Source: an uncultured Muribaculaceae bacterium
Lineage (GTDB): Bacteria > Bacteroidota > Bacteroidia > Bacteroidales > Muribaculaceae
Length of the DNA: 64,000 nucleotides
Reading direction: 5' to 3'
NCBI GenBank assembly: GCA_910586895.1
Contig: CAJUIW010000007.1
Location: 1 to 64,000, forward strand
The notes below the pieces were generated by a model, which worked only from the letters and a program-made list of their open reading frames with translations, was not told the DNA's origin and made no database searches. The translations under genes and the position numbers were made by a program. This document shows, piece after piece, positions 43,511 through 51,918 of this stretch. The stretch's first letter is position 1, and each line of letters opens with the position of its first letter.

Positions 43511-45601
43511 ATGAAAACATCATTATCAGTCATCATTTCATTATTGCCGTTATTATCTTATGCGCAGGGCAATTTGTCAGACAGTATTCAGGGTAAGAAA
43601 TTGAATGAAGTTGTAGTTGAGGGACAGATGCAGAGCACATCGCCGGGACTGACAACTTATTATCCGGATAAGCAGAGCAAACGTGCGGCCCAAAATGCTG
43701 TTGACCTGCTGAATTATATGGGTATTCCGCAGATTAATGTAAATCCGGTAGCCGGTTCGGTGACAACTCCGGGCGGCGAGGAAGTAGCTATATATATCGA
43801 TATGGAAGAGGCTTCGCAGGTGGAAAAAGATGCACTCCGTCCGGAGGATGTTAAAAAAGTGGAGTACTACGTGTTCCCTACTGATCCGTGCTTCAATCAT
43901 GCCAAATATGTTATTAACATAACCCTACGTAGTTATGAATATGGCGGTTATGCAAAGTTTTCCGGTACAGGCAATGTTATGGCGGGTTCAGGTAGCGGAC
44001 TCGGATATGCAAAAATCGCATATAAACGTATGACATACGATATAAGCGTCAATGATAAGTTCACTGACCGTCATCATACCGGCAGTGAGCAGAGGCAGGT
44101 GTTCAGATTCCCGCAGGATGGTGGCCCGATCCAAGAAATAATGCGTGACAATATACTTGACTACAGCCGTTTTACTGAAAATCAGTTAGGCGTATCATTC
44201 CGGGCCAGATATACCTCAGATAAATCGGTAATAACAAATAGTTTTGCCTTTTCCTCGATAAACACACCGCATAGTGATAACAGCGGCCGGCTTGTTTTTT
44301 CTGATGATATATTCAGAGGTGACAGCTACTCCGGAGCAAGTAATTCCACGTATATATATCCGCGTTGGCGTGGCAATTATTATTTCAATATTGGCAATGG
44401 ATTTAAGTTTAATGCTGTTCCGGCAGTGTTTTATCAGCGCACAAAGTCCAACAGCATGTACAAATCTGACGAAAGCAGTATTGTGACAGATGCTGTTGAG
44501 GATGCAATAACCGGTCAGCTGCAGTTTCAATTGAATAAAACCATAAGCCGGCGTCATACGTTTGACATTAATCTTCTCGGGTTATATTATTATGATAAGG
44601 TAAAATATACGGGCAATACCGTGGCCTCACCCGAATTCAATCAATTTGCCTACGGAGGAATGATCGGTTATACATATGCGGGCAACAAGTTTTATGGACG
44701 GTTTTCAGCCGGAATTGCCGGAGAGGCGAATAGAATCAGTGGGGTGACCAACAACAGCTGTATACCACTACTGAACGTAAATGGCCAATATGCTTTCAAC
44801 CGCCGGCATTCAATAAGTCTGTCCGTCCAGTACAATGTCGATCCGGCCAAGGCTGCCGATAAGACACCTGACATAATACAGGAAAATGAACTGCTGTATA
44901 AGACCGGTAATCCGCATCTTAAGAATGTGCATTGGAGTAATACGGCATTGGAATATACATTTCTGCCTGACAACAGATTCTCTATATCGGCTTTCGCGGG
45001 CTGGAGGAGATATTTCAACCATTTTGTACCGGTGTTCACTCCGGACGGCCCTGATGGAATGATGCTCAGAACTATTGAAAACAATGGCGACTGTCAGGAA
45101 ATATATGTAGGCACATCTCTGACGGCCCGTCTGCTTGACCGTCGGTTGGTATTGCGCGCAACCCCACAAGTGTACTTTGAACAGCTTACCGGACTATATG
45201 CCGAACGTAACAGATACGTATCGTTGTCATTGTCCGCTACTTACTATATTGATAAGTTTTATCTGTCGGCATTCTATTCCCCGGCAAGCAGATCGCTTCA
45301 GCTGTATAGTCTGGATGCTACCTCGTCAAAAGGCAGGTCGTCATATCAGCTGAAAGCAGGGTGGAGCAACGGCCGATGGAATCTGTCAGCGTCCGCAGTC
45401 AATATCTTCCGCCGTGACTGGATCTCATCATCATCATCGCTCACAAGCCGGTGGTTTGATCAATACACAACAGAGTATGGTGCCGCCAGCCATCAGTTTG
45501 TATCACTCACGGCCAGTTATACTTTCGGGTTTGGCAAGAAAGTAAAGCGCGGCGATGAAGTGCAGGGCATTGAATCCGGCAGCTCGGCTATAATGAAATA
45601 G
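43511..45601 (+). CDS. Outer-membrane beta-barrel / TonB receptor-like protein
   Basis: A 696-residue protein with a signal peptide (about residues 1-19, SYAQG) and a short start LNEVVVEGQMQSTSPGL resembling the plug entry of receptors. A plug-like part (DLLNYMGIPQINVNPVAGSV) is followed by alternating aromatic barrel strands to ASYTFGFGKK. There is a non-canonical tail of about 17 residues after the last strand. It belongs with outer-membrane beta-barrel family proteins of Bacteroidetes; no SusD partner or CarboxypepD domain is present. Substrate unknown. The stop codon lies in a small inverted repeat (AATAGC/GCTATT) shared with the convergent gene end. Confidence 0.8.
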   Translation: MKTSLSVIISLLPLLSYAQGNLSDSIQGKKLNEVVVEGQMQSTSPGLTTYYPDKQSKRAAQNAVDLLNYMGIPQINVNPVAGSVTTPGGEEVAIYIDMEEASQVEKDALRPEDVKKVEYYVFPTDPCFNHAKYVINITLRSYEYGGYAKFSGTGNVMAGSGSGLGYAKIAYKRMTYDISVNDKFTDRHHTGSEQRQVFRFPQDGGPIQEIMRDNILDYSRFTENQLGVSFRARYTSDKSVITNSFAFSSINTPHSDNSGRLVFSDDIFRGDSYSGASNSTYIYPRWRGNYYFNIGNGFKFNAVPAVFYQRTKSNSMYKSDESSIVTDAVEDAITGQLQFQLNKTISRRHTFDINLLGLYYYDKVKYTGNTVASPEFNQFAYGGMIGYTYAGNKFYGRFSAGIAGEANRISGVTNNSCIPLLNVNGQYAFNRRHSISLSVQYNVDPAKAADKTPDIIQENELLYKTGNPHLKNVHWSNTALEYTFLPDNRFSISAFAGWRRYFNHFVPVFTPDGPDGMMLRTIENNGDCQEIYVGTSLTARLLDRRLVLRATPQVYFEQLTGLYAERNRYVSLSLSATYYIDKFYLSAFYSPASRSLQLYSLDATSSKGRSSYQLKAGWSNGRWNLSASAVNIFRRDWISSSSSLTSRWFDQYTTEYGAASHQFVSLTASYTFGFGKKVKRGDEVQGIESGSSAIMK

Positions 45602-45606
45602 CGTAG

Positions 45607-47808
45607 CTATTGGGTGACCAGACGGAGCGACATGTAATATGCTGGAGAGTCACTATCGGGAGATATGTACAGCGTGTTTGTAACTTTGTAGGGGACTATT
45701 ATCTCAAAATCATCGAATCCGGCAGGATTGAGAAATTTTAGCACAGTTCCCTCGCTGCCACTACGTGATGAAGTCCAGATGTATGTGCAGTCGCCGGTGT
45801 CCCAGCGGTCGCTTGCCCGATAGCCCGCATAGCCAGAGGCCGGCATGAATATTCGGTTGCCATTCGGTCCGGTTCCCATCCAGCCTTTAACTCCGTTGAG
45901 GCTGGTACGTGTCCATCGGCATTCTACCGCAAGTTCACGGGCTTGTGCAAGGGTAGGGATCTTCCAGGAAGCATCCCATGTGGAGTCATGAAAGTCAGCT
46001 TTCTGCTTGAATACTGATCCATATTGCTCCGGAGAGGATGCCCCTACATGGCAACAAGCCCATTTCGTACCGCTCGGCAAGCCGAGGTCAATGGCATGTG
46101 GATGGGCGGCACTGCCATTCAGGCACTGTTCGTTGCCGGTATCAGGCCCTTTGATTCCGTATGCGCCGTAGTTTATTATAGGGCGTGCATGGCATGTGTA
46201 TGGATTTCCGCTATAGGAGCCCATGTCTATGTCAGAGGTATATTCATTGTCAGCCTCGGTGCCGCTTATAAATGTTTTTTGTCCGGACCCTTGAGCTATA
46301 GAACGCCCGTCAGAAGGATTGAATACTTCAGAGCTGACATTAAGGTCGCGTATAAGACGTGTAGAGCTTTTGCATGTGAGATTGATAGATTTCGCGGATG
46401 CGTCAACAGAGCTGTTTACGTCATAAAACGCAGGTAGCATGTTGTACTTACCCTCTGAGAGCATGGATGACAGACGGCCGTTGGCTTTCATCTTCGATGT
46501 CGATACTACTTTGCTACCTTTGTATACGGTAGAAGAGCCGCTGACTGACATGGATGTATTGAGGCTTAATTGAGATTTATCGTAAAGCTCACGCACATAT
46601 TCGGCCGACATTTTTTTCAATGACTCGGCTCCGATAGATCCTTTCAATGATGGCCCGGTAGATATTACCGCACGTGTTCCCTTATTGCGCATGAACGGCC
46701 GCATGGAGATAGTGAACGAGCCGGTGAGCGACAGCGTGCCGTCAAGATATGCGTCGTTGTTGAATGTTGTTATACAATCCCCGTCGGCCGCCATCTCAGG
46801 TTTATAGAGAATGGTGTCACCCTTGCTTACTATGTAATAGAAGGATGCCTTATGTTTACGCTTTATGTCGAGGTTGACATCAGATGACGTGGCCTTGACT
46901 TTGAAACTTACCTTCATATCCATGGTAGGATTGAACCATTTCTTGTTGACTTCGGATATGGCAATAGGCACAGCCACTGTCTTTCCAGATGAATATGTCA
47001 CATCTACGTTGCCGTTATGTCGGCAATTCAGATTATATTCGCCATCGACGGTAAGTGTGATTTTTGCAAAGATATCACCTGAAAGAATATCATACCGAAC
47101 GTAAGAAGTGGAGAGCCCTACGTTGGCTTTCATATTGTATTTGCGCTGGCCGTCCCATACTGTGGCCCGGCACTGAGGCTCAGGTGCGGCATCCTCTTCA
47201 TCTCCTTCCGAATCGATGTACACCTGATGGGGTTCGCCGGCAAACTCTGTTGATACGACGTATTCATCAAATAGTTCCGATGGCTCGACTTCAGTAACAG
47301 CGACAGCTATTGATTCATCCTGAGACATTACTCCGGTAACTTTTGCGCACAGTCCGGCCGGAAATATCTCGCTGATATTGTCATAATATATCAGATCATT
47401 TACGGATGGGAGGAGCGCTGCAGGAGTCTGCAAGGTATAGTGTATGACGCCATCTTCGTATCCTGTAATATAAGCATGTTTGGCTTCGGTTATTTCAACA
47501 GATGTTTCTTTCGGCACTCTGTTATTGCCGGATCCGAATACAATACTGTCAATAAGCTCCACCGGATATGATGCTACGGAGTCAAAGCCCATGGTGAATA
47601 CATGAGATACAATATGGTCATACTCTTTATCGTCATTTCCTACGAAGGAAAAATCTACTGATTCGAGTTCTCCGGCATTGTACACTTCGGCCGGGCTGTT
47701 CTTCAAGAAGACCGTGATACGCTTATCTCCCGATATTTCGGCTGCGATATGTAGTGCGAATATAATTATGGCGGTAACAGATGCTATGATTCGTAATGTG
47801 CGTTTCAT
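45607..47808 (-). CDS. Large secreted protein with C-terminal FISUMP-like domain
   Basis: A 733-residue exported protein with a signal peptide (about residues 1-23). The N-terminal part (residues about 30-90) resembles the start of its upstream neighbour: a short KRITVFLKN strand and a pattern ESVDFSF. The middle (about 190-540) is Ser/Lys-rich beta structure without known motif. The C-terminal 150 residues carry the FISUMP (Fibrobacter major paralogous) pattern AIDLGLPSGTKWACCHVGA, IPTLAQARELAVEC and RIFMPASGYAGYR, ending YYMSLRLVTQ. Such domains occur in secreted and surface proteins of Bacteroidetes. It overlaps the upstream gene by 4 bp. Function unknown. Confidence 0.72.
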   Translation of the reverse strand: MKRTLRIIASVTAIIIFALHIAAEISGDKRITVFLKNSPAEVYNAGELESVDFSFVGNDDKEYDHIVSHVFTMGFDSVASYPVELIDSIVFGSGNNRVPKETSVEITEAKHAYITGYEDGVIHYTLQTPAALLPSVNDLIYYDNISEIFPAGLCAKVTGVMSQDESIAVAVTEVEPSELFDEYVVSTEFAGEPHQVYIDSEGDEEDAAPEPQCRATVWDGQRKYNMKANVGLSTSYVRYDILSGDIFAKITLTVDGEYNLNCRHNGNVDVTYSSGKTVAVPIAISEVNKKWFNPTMDMKVSFKVKATSSDVNLDIKRKHKASFYYIVSKGDTILYKPEMAADGDCITTFNNDAYLDGTLSLTGSFTISMRPFMRNKGTRAVISTGPSLKGSIGAESLKKMSAEYVRELYDKSQLSLNTSMSVSGSSTVYKGSKVVSTSKMKANGRLSSMLSEGKYNMLPAFYDVNSSVDASAKSINLTCKSSTRLIRDLNVSSEVFNPSDGRSIAQGSGQKTFISGTEADNEYTSDIDMGSYSGNPYTCHARPIINYGAYGIKGPDTGNEQCLNGSAAHPHAIDLGLPSGTKWACCHVGASSPEQYGSVFKQKADFHDSTWDASWKIPTLAQARELAVECRWTRTSLNGVKGWMGTGPNGNRIFMPASGYAGYRASDRWDTGDCTYIWTSSRSGSEGTVLKFLNPAGFDDFEIIVPYKVTNTLYISPDSDSPAYYMSLRLVTQ

Positions 47809-48356
47809 TTCTTGATAAATTTAAAGGAATAATTATCAGTAATCAAAATGTACATACCGGATGTTAGATTGGCTAATGATATGACCGATTCTCCCGAAGA
47901 ATCAGCCTTTTGATTGAGCAAGGTTATTCCGCCGGTATTTATGAGCCTTATTCTTGAACCGGGCCTCGCGTTGCTTACTTTTATAGTTGACTCATTCAGG
48001 AATGTCAGATGGGGCTTGTCGCTTATGGATGGCACATTTTCTATTGAAGATGCTCGTGTTTCGAAAGTGTATTTGTTTAAGTCATCGAAACTATAATAAT
48101 GGTTCGAGCCGAAATCTACCATTGTACGTCCTGTCGGGACCAGTTCACCCAGACTGCTGTCCCATTCCTGCTCTGGTTCGACACGTACCATGATAGGATC
48201 GCCCTCGCGGTCAACGAGTGCGATATCCACAGTGCTGCCGTTCTTGAAATGAAGTCTGATTTTATCGCCGGATGCGGCATAGGCATCTGTACTCATGGCG
48301 AATAGAGCTATCAGTAGTAAAAGTGATGATATCCGTTGCATCAAAAGTCTGGTCAT
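47805..48356 (-). CDS. Small secreted protein with T9SS-like tail
   Basis: About 183 residues. I chose the Met at 48356 (MTRLLMQRISSLLLL) because the upstream in-frame Met at 48395 lies inside the -7 promoter element; Met 48341 is also possible. A signal peptide ends near AYAASG. The mature part has a short KIRLHFKNGSTVDIALV motif. The last 70 residues (IKVSNARPGSRIRLINTGG, LTSGMYILITDNYSFKFIKK) resemble a type IX secretion sorting tail. Translation is coupled (ATGA) to the large FISUMP-domain gene, so the two probably work together at the surface. Confidence 0.65.
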   Translation of the reverse strand: MTRLLMQRISSLLLLIALFAMSTDAYAASGDKIRLHFKNGSTVDIALVDREGDPIMVRVEPEQEWDSSLGELVPTGRTMVDFGSNHYYSFDDLNKYTFETRASSIENVPSISDKPHLTFLNESTIKVSNARPGSRIRLINTGGITLLNQKADSSGESVISLANLTSGMYILITDNYSFKFIKK

Positions 48357-48392
48357 GGTATGATATAATATGTGATGATGTGATTGGTGTGC

Positions 48393-48400
48393 CAAAAATA
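48393..48400 (-). promoter_or_regulatory. -7 promoter element of the two-gene secreted-protein operon
   Basis: TATTTTTG on the minus strand, 36 bp before the chosen start. Confidence 0.5.
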
Positions 48401-48565
48401 GATAAAAAATGTTTATTCTGCAATGCTATGGCGTGTTTAGTCTATAAAAACGCGATGTAATCATTCGGATGACGATGCGTTTGGAGACTGGTATCGACTT
48501 CGGGAATAGTGCAGGGTGTTGAGTAGTTGGCGGGGGTGAGTGTTCGCGGTTAGAAAAAATGTTAT

Positions 48566-48573
48566 TAATTTTG
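48566..48573 (+). promoter_or_regulatory. -7 promoter element for the ion channel gene
   Basis: TAATTTTG matches TAnnTTTG. It predicts a transcript start near 48580 and a leader of about 108 nt. Confidence 0.55.
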
Positions 48574-48584
48574 CACCGCGATAA

Positions 48585-48633
48585 CATCGTGACCGGCATC
48601 CGTGGGTGCTGAGGTTACGATGGTATTTGTTTT
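48585..48633 (+). promoter_or_regulatory. Leader hairpin / possible attenuator before the ion channel gene
   Basis: An outer 10-bp stem (48585-48594 with 48613-48622, one G-U) and an inner 5-6-bp stem (GCATC with GGTGC, 48596-48609) are joined by a small bulge. TATTTGTTTTTAG follows. The hairpin begins within a few bases of the predicted transcript start. Confidence 0.5.
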
Positions 48634-48687
48634 TAGAACGTAATATTCAGATAATTATCACACTTTACAGAAAAAAGTATTATTAGA

Positions 48688-49569
48688 ATGTTTGGACTTA
48701 ATGACGGTACCGTATCAATAGGCGGGAAAGGACAGCTTAAAGGGGTCGCAAAAGAGATAACCACCAACCACTGGTTTGAAATAGGGATAACTCTTATTAT
48801 TCTGGTAAATTCGTTCCTTATCGGGGTGGAGACATATACCTCATCCTCTGCCCTGATGCTGGTCCAGAATGTGATACTGTATATCTTCTCGATGGAGATT
48901 ATTTTACGGTTTATCGCATCGGATTCAGTAAAATCTTTTTTCAGTGACGGATGGAATCTATTTGACCTGTCGCTGGTGATAGTGGGGTATATTCCGGAAG
49001 ACCTTTTCGAAGGAGGTTCTGCCATGATGGCGCTGCGCGTGCTCAGAGTTCTGCGTGTGCTCCGTCTGCTACGTGCCGCCAAGGAGATAAAGGTTATAAT
49101 CACGGTGCTGCTGAAGTCAACTTCGGCAATGTTCTACAATGTTGTGCTGTTCGGTATTTTCATATATCTCTTCTCTATTATCGGGGTGGGACTATTCCGT
49201 CTGCCTGACCCGTCGACGCTGAAGGGTGAGGAATTGCAGCGCTATGAACGGCTGATGGAGATTGCACCGCATTCGCCGTCCAATTCTCCTGACCCGTTCG
49301 GGACACTTGGCGAGGCTATGTTCACTCTGTTTCGTGAAGTGACCGGTGAGGACTGGACCGATTTGCGCTATAATCATATCACTGCCTATGAACTTGGAGT
49401 GATAAAAACACCGCCGGTAATAATCAACTCATTCCATATAATATGGTTCGTCATATCAGTGTTCCTGTTGTTGAATCTTGTTACAGGCGCTGTGATCAAT
49501 AACTATCAGATGGTGATGAGCCGGGAGGAGAAGAAAGAAGAGAAAAAAGAATCAGACGCCACCGAATGA
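48688..49569 (+). CDS. Voltage-gated cation channel (single six-TM domain, Nav/Cav-like)
   Basis: A 293-residue inner-membrane channel subunit that would assemble as a tetramer. S1-S3 lie at about residues 29-101. S4 carries Arg at every third position (ALRVLRVLRVLRLLRAAKEI, about 114-133). S5 is about 145-168, a pore helix and filter TLFREVTGEDWTDL about 211-224, and S6 about 248-275 (WFVISVFLLLNLVTGAVINN). A charged tail follows (EEKKEEKKE). The filter TGEDW aligns with TLESW of bacterial sodium channels and TLDDW-type calcium-selective variants, so Na+ or Ca2+ is likely. Selectivity cannot be fixed by eye. Confidence 0.88.
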   Translation: MFGLNDGTVSIGGKGQLKGVAKEITTNHWFEIGITLIILVNSFLIGVETYTSSSALMLVQNVILYIFSMEIILRFIASDSVKSFFSDGWNLFDLSLVIVGYIPEDLFEGGSAMMALRVLRVLRVLRLLRAAKEIKVIITVLLKSTSAMFYNVVLFGIFIYLFSIIGVGLFRLPDPSTLKGEELQRYERLMEIAPHSPSNSPDPFGTLGEAMFTLFREVTGEDWTDLRYNHITAYELGVIKTPPVIINSFHIIWFVISVFLLLNLVTGAVINNYQMVMSREEKKEEKKESDATE

Positions 49570-49587
49570 TATAAGGAATATATCATT
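49565..49587. repeat. Perfect inverted repeat over the channel stop codon
   Basis: AATGATATA and TATATCATT (9-bp arms, 5-bp loop AGGAA) include the TGA stop of the channel gene. There is no T-tract, so it is not a standard terminator. It marks the left edge of the A+T-rich cassette region. Confidence 0.5.
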
Positions 49588-49610
49588 GGATTGCGATGAT
49601 TGATTTTTTT

Positions 49611-49633
49611 ATCGAATATTCTACGTATATTTG
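49611..49633 (+). repeat. Direct repeat copy 1 containing promoter P1
   Basis: A 23-bp sequence beginning ATCGAATATTCTACG and ending with the -7 element TATATTTG (49626-49633), preceded by a run of seven T. It is identical to copy 2, which starts 84 bp downstream. Confidence 0.85.
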
Positions 49634-49638
49634 ACTCA

Positions 49639-49693
49639 AAAAATCGGCTTTGCCAACACAAACCGGCTTTTAGCCGACTTTCGTTATTTTTTT
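49639..49693 (+). ncRNA. Predicted short transcript between duplicated promoters
   Basis: If promoter P1 is active, transcription would start near 49639 and end at the terminator at 49693, giving an RNA of about 55 nt. Its 5' part carries TCGGCT (49644-49649), which can also pair with AGCCGA (49672-49677), competing with the terminator stem. Prediction only. Confidence 0.3.
49664..49693 (+). terminator. Hairpin and T-tract between the duplicated promoters
   Basis: CGGCT (49664-49668), loop TTT, AGCCG (49672-49676), then ACTTTCGTTATTTTTTT. The stem is short but G+C-rich, and a T-run follows. Confidence 0.5.
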
Positions 49694-49694
49694 C

Positions 49695-49717
49695 ATCGAA
49701 TATTCTACGTATATTTG
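49695..49717 (+). repeat. Direct repeat copy 2 containing promoter P2
   Basis: Identical 23 bp to copy 1, with the -7 element TATATTTG at 49710-49717. Seven T residues also precede it, with one extra C. It would drive the DUF262 operon from about 49724. Confidence 0.85.
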
Positions 49718-49759
49718 CAGATACAGCTAACGAAAATATATATTTTACACTGATTTCAG

Positions 49760-50851
49760 ATGCTAATGCCAGAAACTAACAATATCAATGAAGTATATCC
49801 TGATGCGATACTGAACATATCAAGGGAAACGGCATCGGTTTTCCAACTTAAGCGTCGATTTGAGAGGAAACCGTCAATGCTGAATCTGACACCATTGTTT
49901 CAGCGTGAGCAAGTCTGGAATCTGAAGCAGAAAAGTGAACTGGTCGAATCAATAATCATGGGTATACCCATTCCTGTATTCTATGTCAAGGAACAGGATG
50001 ATGGAGTATATGTTGTAGTTGATGGGAAACAGCGCCTGACTACTTTGTTTGAATTCATAAATAATGAATTTGCGCTTGGGAAGTTATCAATTTTGAAAAA
50101 CTATAAAGGGAAGCATTTCTCGGAGCTGTCCCCGCTTGACCAGAATAAAATTGAGGATTGTACTCTGACAATAAATGTAATAAAAGCTCCTACGAGTGAC
50201 CGCGTGATGTTCGACCTGTTTGACCGTGTCAATCGAGGAGGGACACGTATCACAAATCAGGAGATGCGCAATGCGCTTTATCAAGGCAATGCCACCCGCT
50301 TGATTGACCGGTTGTCGAAAATGGATGTGTTCACATACGTTACTGAGGGAGGTGCTTCACCTAAGCACATGAAGGACAGGCTGATTGTGCTGAGGTTTAT
50401 TGCGTTCTACATGTGGCAGCAACAGATTTCCAGAGATGTTGACAGCGGGGCTTTGCTGGACTATAGAAGTAACATCGAAGATTTCCTTGGGAAAACCATG
50501 AGTTTCCTGAATAGTCTGGACCCTCAGGACCGGTTGCTTACGAAGTTGGAAGATGTCTTTGTGAGTAGTATGGTGAATGCTGCTGAGTATATATTGCCGT
50601 TAGGTGGCTTCAGATTGTCAACCGATGGTTCTCAGAGACGGTTGCGTCCGTTGAATATGTCGTTTTTAGAGAGTTTCTGTTATCTGATATCGCAGCATAA
50701 CTTCAGTTCTGATGAGGAGGCCCGTGAGGTTTATTTCCGATTGTTGAACAATCGGGATTATATCAGTTCAATAACGGTTTCGATTGATAGCCGTTCGCAG
50801 GTAGAAAAACGCTATAATGCCATATCTGAAGTCCTCAACTCATTAACATAA
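49760..50851 (+). CDS. DUF262 (GmrS-type / ParB-like fold) protein
   Basis: A 363-residue cytoplasmic protein of the DUF262 family. Motifs in order: LTPLFQREQVWN (about residues 43-54), SIIMGIPIPVFYV, the hallmark VVDGKQRLTTL (about 86-96, usually DGQQR) and FDRVNRGGTRITNQEMRNALY-like block (parts FDRVNRGG and NQEMRN, about 153-173). DUF262 is the N-terminal NTP-binding/nuclease-like half of GmrSD type IV restriction enzymes and occurs in several defence systems. The HNH (DUF1524) half is absent. ATG 49766 is an alternative start. First gene of a tight three-gene operon, with 7 bp to the next. Confidence 0.9.
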   Translation: MLMPETNNINEVYPDAILNISRETASVFQLKRRFERKPSMLNLTPLFQREQVWNLKQKSELVESIIMGIPIPVFYVKEQDDGVYVVVDGKQRLTTLFEFINNEFALGKLSILKNYKGKHFSELSPLDQNKIEDCTLTINVIKAPTSDRVMFDLFDRVNRGGTRITNQEMRNALYQGNATRLIDRLSKMDVFTYVTEGGASPKHMKDRLIVLRFIAFYMWQQQISRDVDSGALLDYRSNIEDFLGKTMSFLNSLDPQDRLLTKLEDVFVSSMVNAAEYILPLGGFRLSTDGSQRRLRPLNMSFLESFCYLISQHNFSSDEEAREVYFRLLNNRDYISSITVSIDSRSQVEKRYNAISEVLNSLT

Positions 50852-50858
50852 AATACGT

Positions 50859-51911
50859 ATGATAACAACACTGGAGGTCAATAATTTCAAATCAGTAGGT
50901 TCGGCTGAATTCCGTCTGTCTAATCTGAATCTTTTTTCCGGACCTAATTCATCAGGAAAATCGTCAGTTATACAGGCAATATTGTTAGGAGCTGATAACA
51001 TCTCTGAAAACACAGGAGTGACCAAAAATATGACCTCAACCCATATAAAAGCCATTTCCTTTAACGAATCAAGAAACTATATTACTAATGCCAAGCAGTA
51101 TGATGTCCGTTTAGGAAATGAATCGGGTTCAGTAGTGTTGGAATTCAAACCTAAGGACGAGGCGTTTATAAACACAGTTGTGGAGCAGGGCGGGACATTA
51201 CCGGAAAAAGATATTAAACTGATCCGGAATCTGTTTCACTTATCGGCCATCCGTTCCGGAGATCTGGGTGCACCAAGAATCAATCCGGATCCTGATTCAA
51301 GTCCGCTTGGACCGAATGGAGAGTATCTGATCGATTTCTATTATATGCGTCGTAAGGATCTGTTGGATGCTTCACTGATATATTATAAGGAAATCAGGAC
51401 TCTTGAGGGGCAACTAAACTATTGGCTGAAGCAACTTACCGGATATCAGCTGACGGTAGAACCGTTAGGGTCAGAGTATAAAGTCCGTTACATTACTCCT
51501 GAGGGTAAGAGCATTCATCCGTATAATGTGGGAACAGGAGTGAATTTTGTTACTCAGACACTCATAGTATGTCTGGCCTCTCAGATCGGGAGCTCTGTTA
51601 TAATAGAGAATCCTGAAATACATCTTCATCCTGCCGCCCAGGCCCGGGTGCTTGATTTCTTTGTCGGAGTTGCCAATGCCGGGATTCAGGTGATAATTGA
51701 AAGTCATAGCGACCATTTCTTTAATGGAATACGTAGGTCATTGAAGCAAAAGTCAATAACTCCGGAGCAGGTGTCGGTTTACAATTTCAAAAAGAATAAT
51801 GGATTGACAGAAGCGCAGGAGATAAAGCTCAGCCCATATGGTGGTATAGAGAATTATGAACCCGGAATGTTTGACCAGTTCGATGCCGATCTGGATGCTA
51901 TTCTAAGCTGA
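50859..51911 (+). CDS. AAA/ABC-type ATPase with DUF3696 (OLD/RecF-like)
   Basis: A 350-residue cytoplasmic ATPase. Walker A GPNSSGKSS (residues 28-36) follows the RecF/SMC-like start LEVNNFKSVGSAEF. A signature-like NVGTGVNFVTQTL lies at about 225-237. Walker B is SVIIENPEIHLHP (about 246-258), followed by the switch His in IIESHSDHFFNGIRR. The C-terminal 50 residues fit DUF3696. There is no TOPRIM domain, unlike OLD nucleases. It lies 7 bp after the DUF262 gene and 7 bp before the third gene, implying a joint function. ATPases of this type act as phage sensors or effectors' switches in defence systems. Confidence 0.88.
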   Translation: MITTLEVNNFKSVGSAEFRLSNLNLFSGPNSSGKSSVIQAILLGADNISENTGVTKNMTSTHIKAISFNESRNYITNAKQYDVRLGNESGSVVLEFKPKDEAFINTVVEQGGTLPEKDIKLIRNLFHLSAIRSGDLGAPRINPDPDSSPLGPNGEYLIDFYYMRRKDLLDASLIYYKEIRTLEGQLNYWLKQLTGYQLTVEPLGSEYKVRYITPEGKSIHPYNVGTGVNFVTQTLIVCLASQIGSSVIIENPEIHLHPAAQARVLDFFVGVANAGIQVIIESHSDHFFNGIRRSLKQKSITPEQVSVYNFKKNNGLTEAQEIKLSPYGGIENYEPGMFDQFDADLDAILS

Positions 51912-51918
51912 AAAATGT

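Larger units (their letters stand above)
48357..48687. other. Divergent intergenic region, 331 bp
   Basis: It holds the minus-strand -7 element at 48393, a plus-strand -7 element at 48566 and a structured leader hairpin at 48585-48622. The stretch 48401-48560 shows nothing I can name. Confidence 0.5.

Noticed and set aside
49760..50851. Calling the DUF262 gene a full GmrSD restriction enzyme
   Set aside because: The protein ends after the DUF262-type region and no HNH/DUF1524 motif is present in it or in the next two genes.
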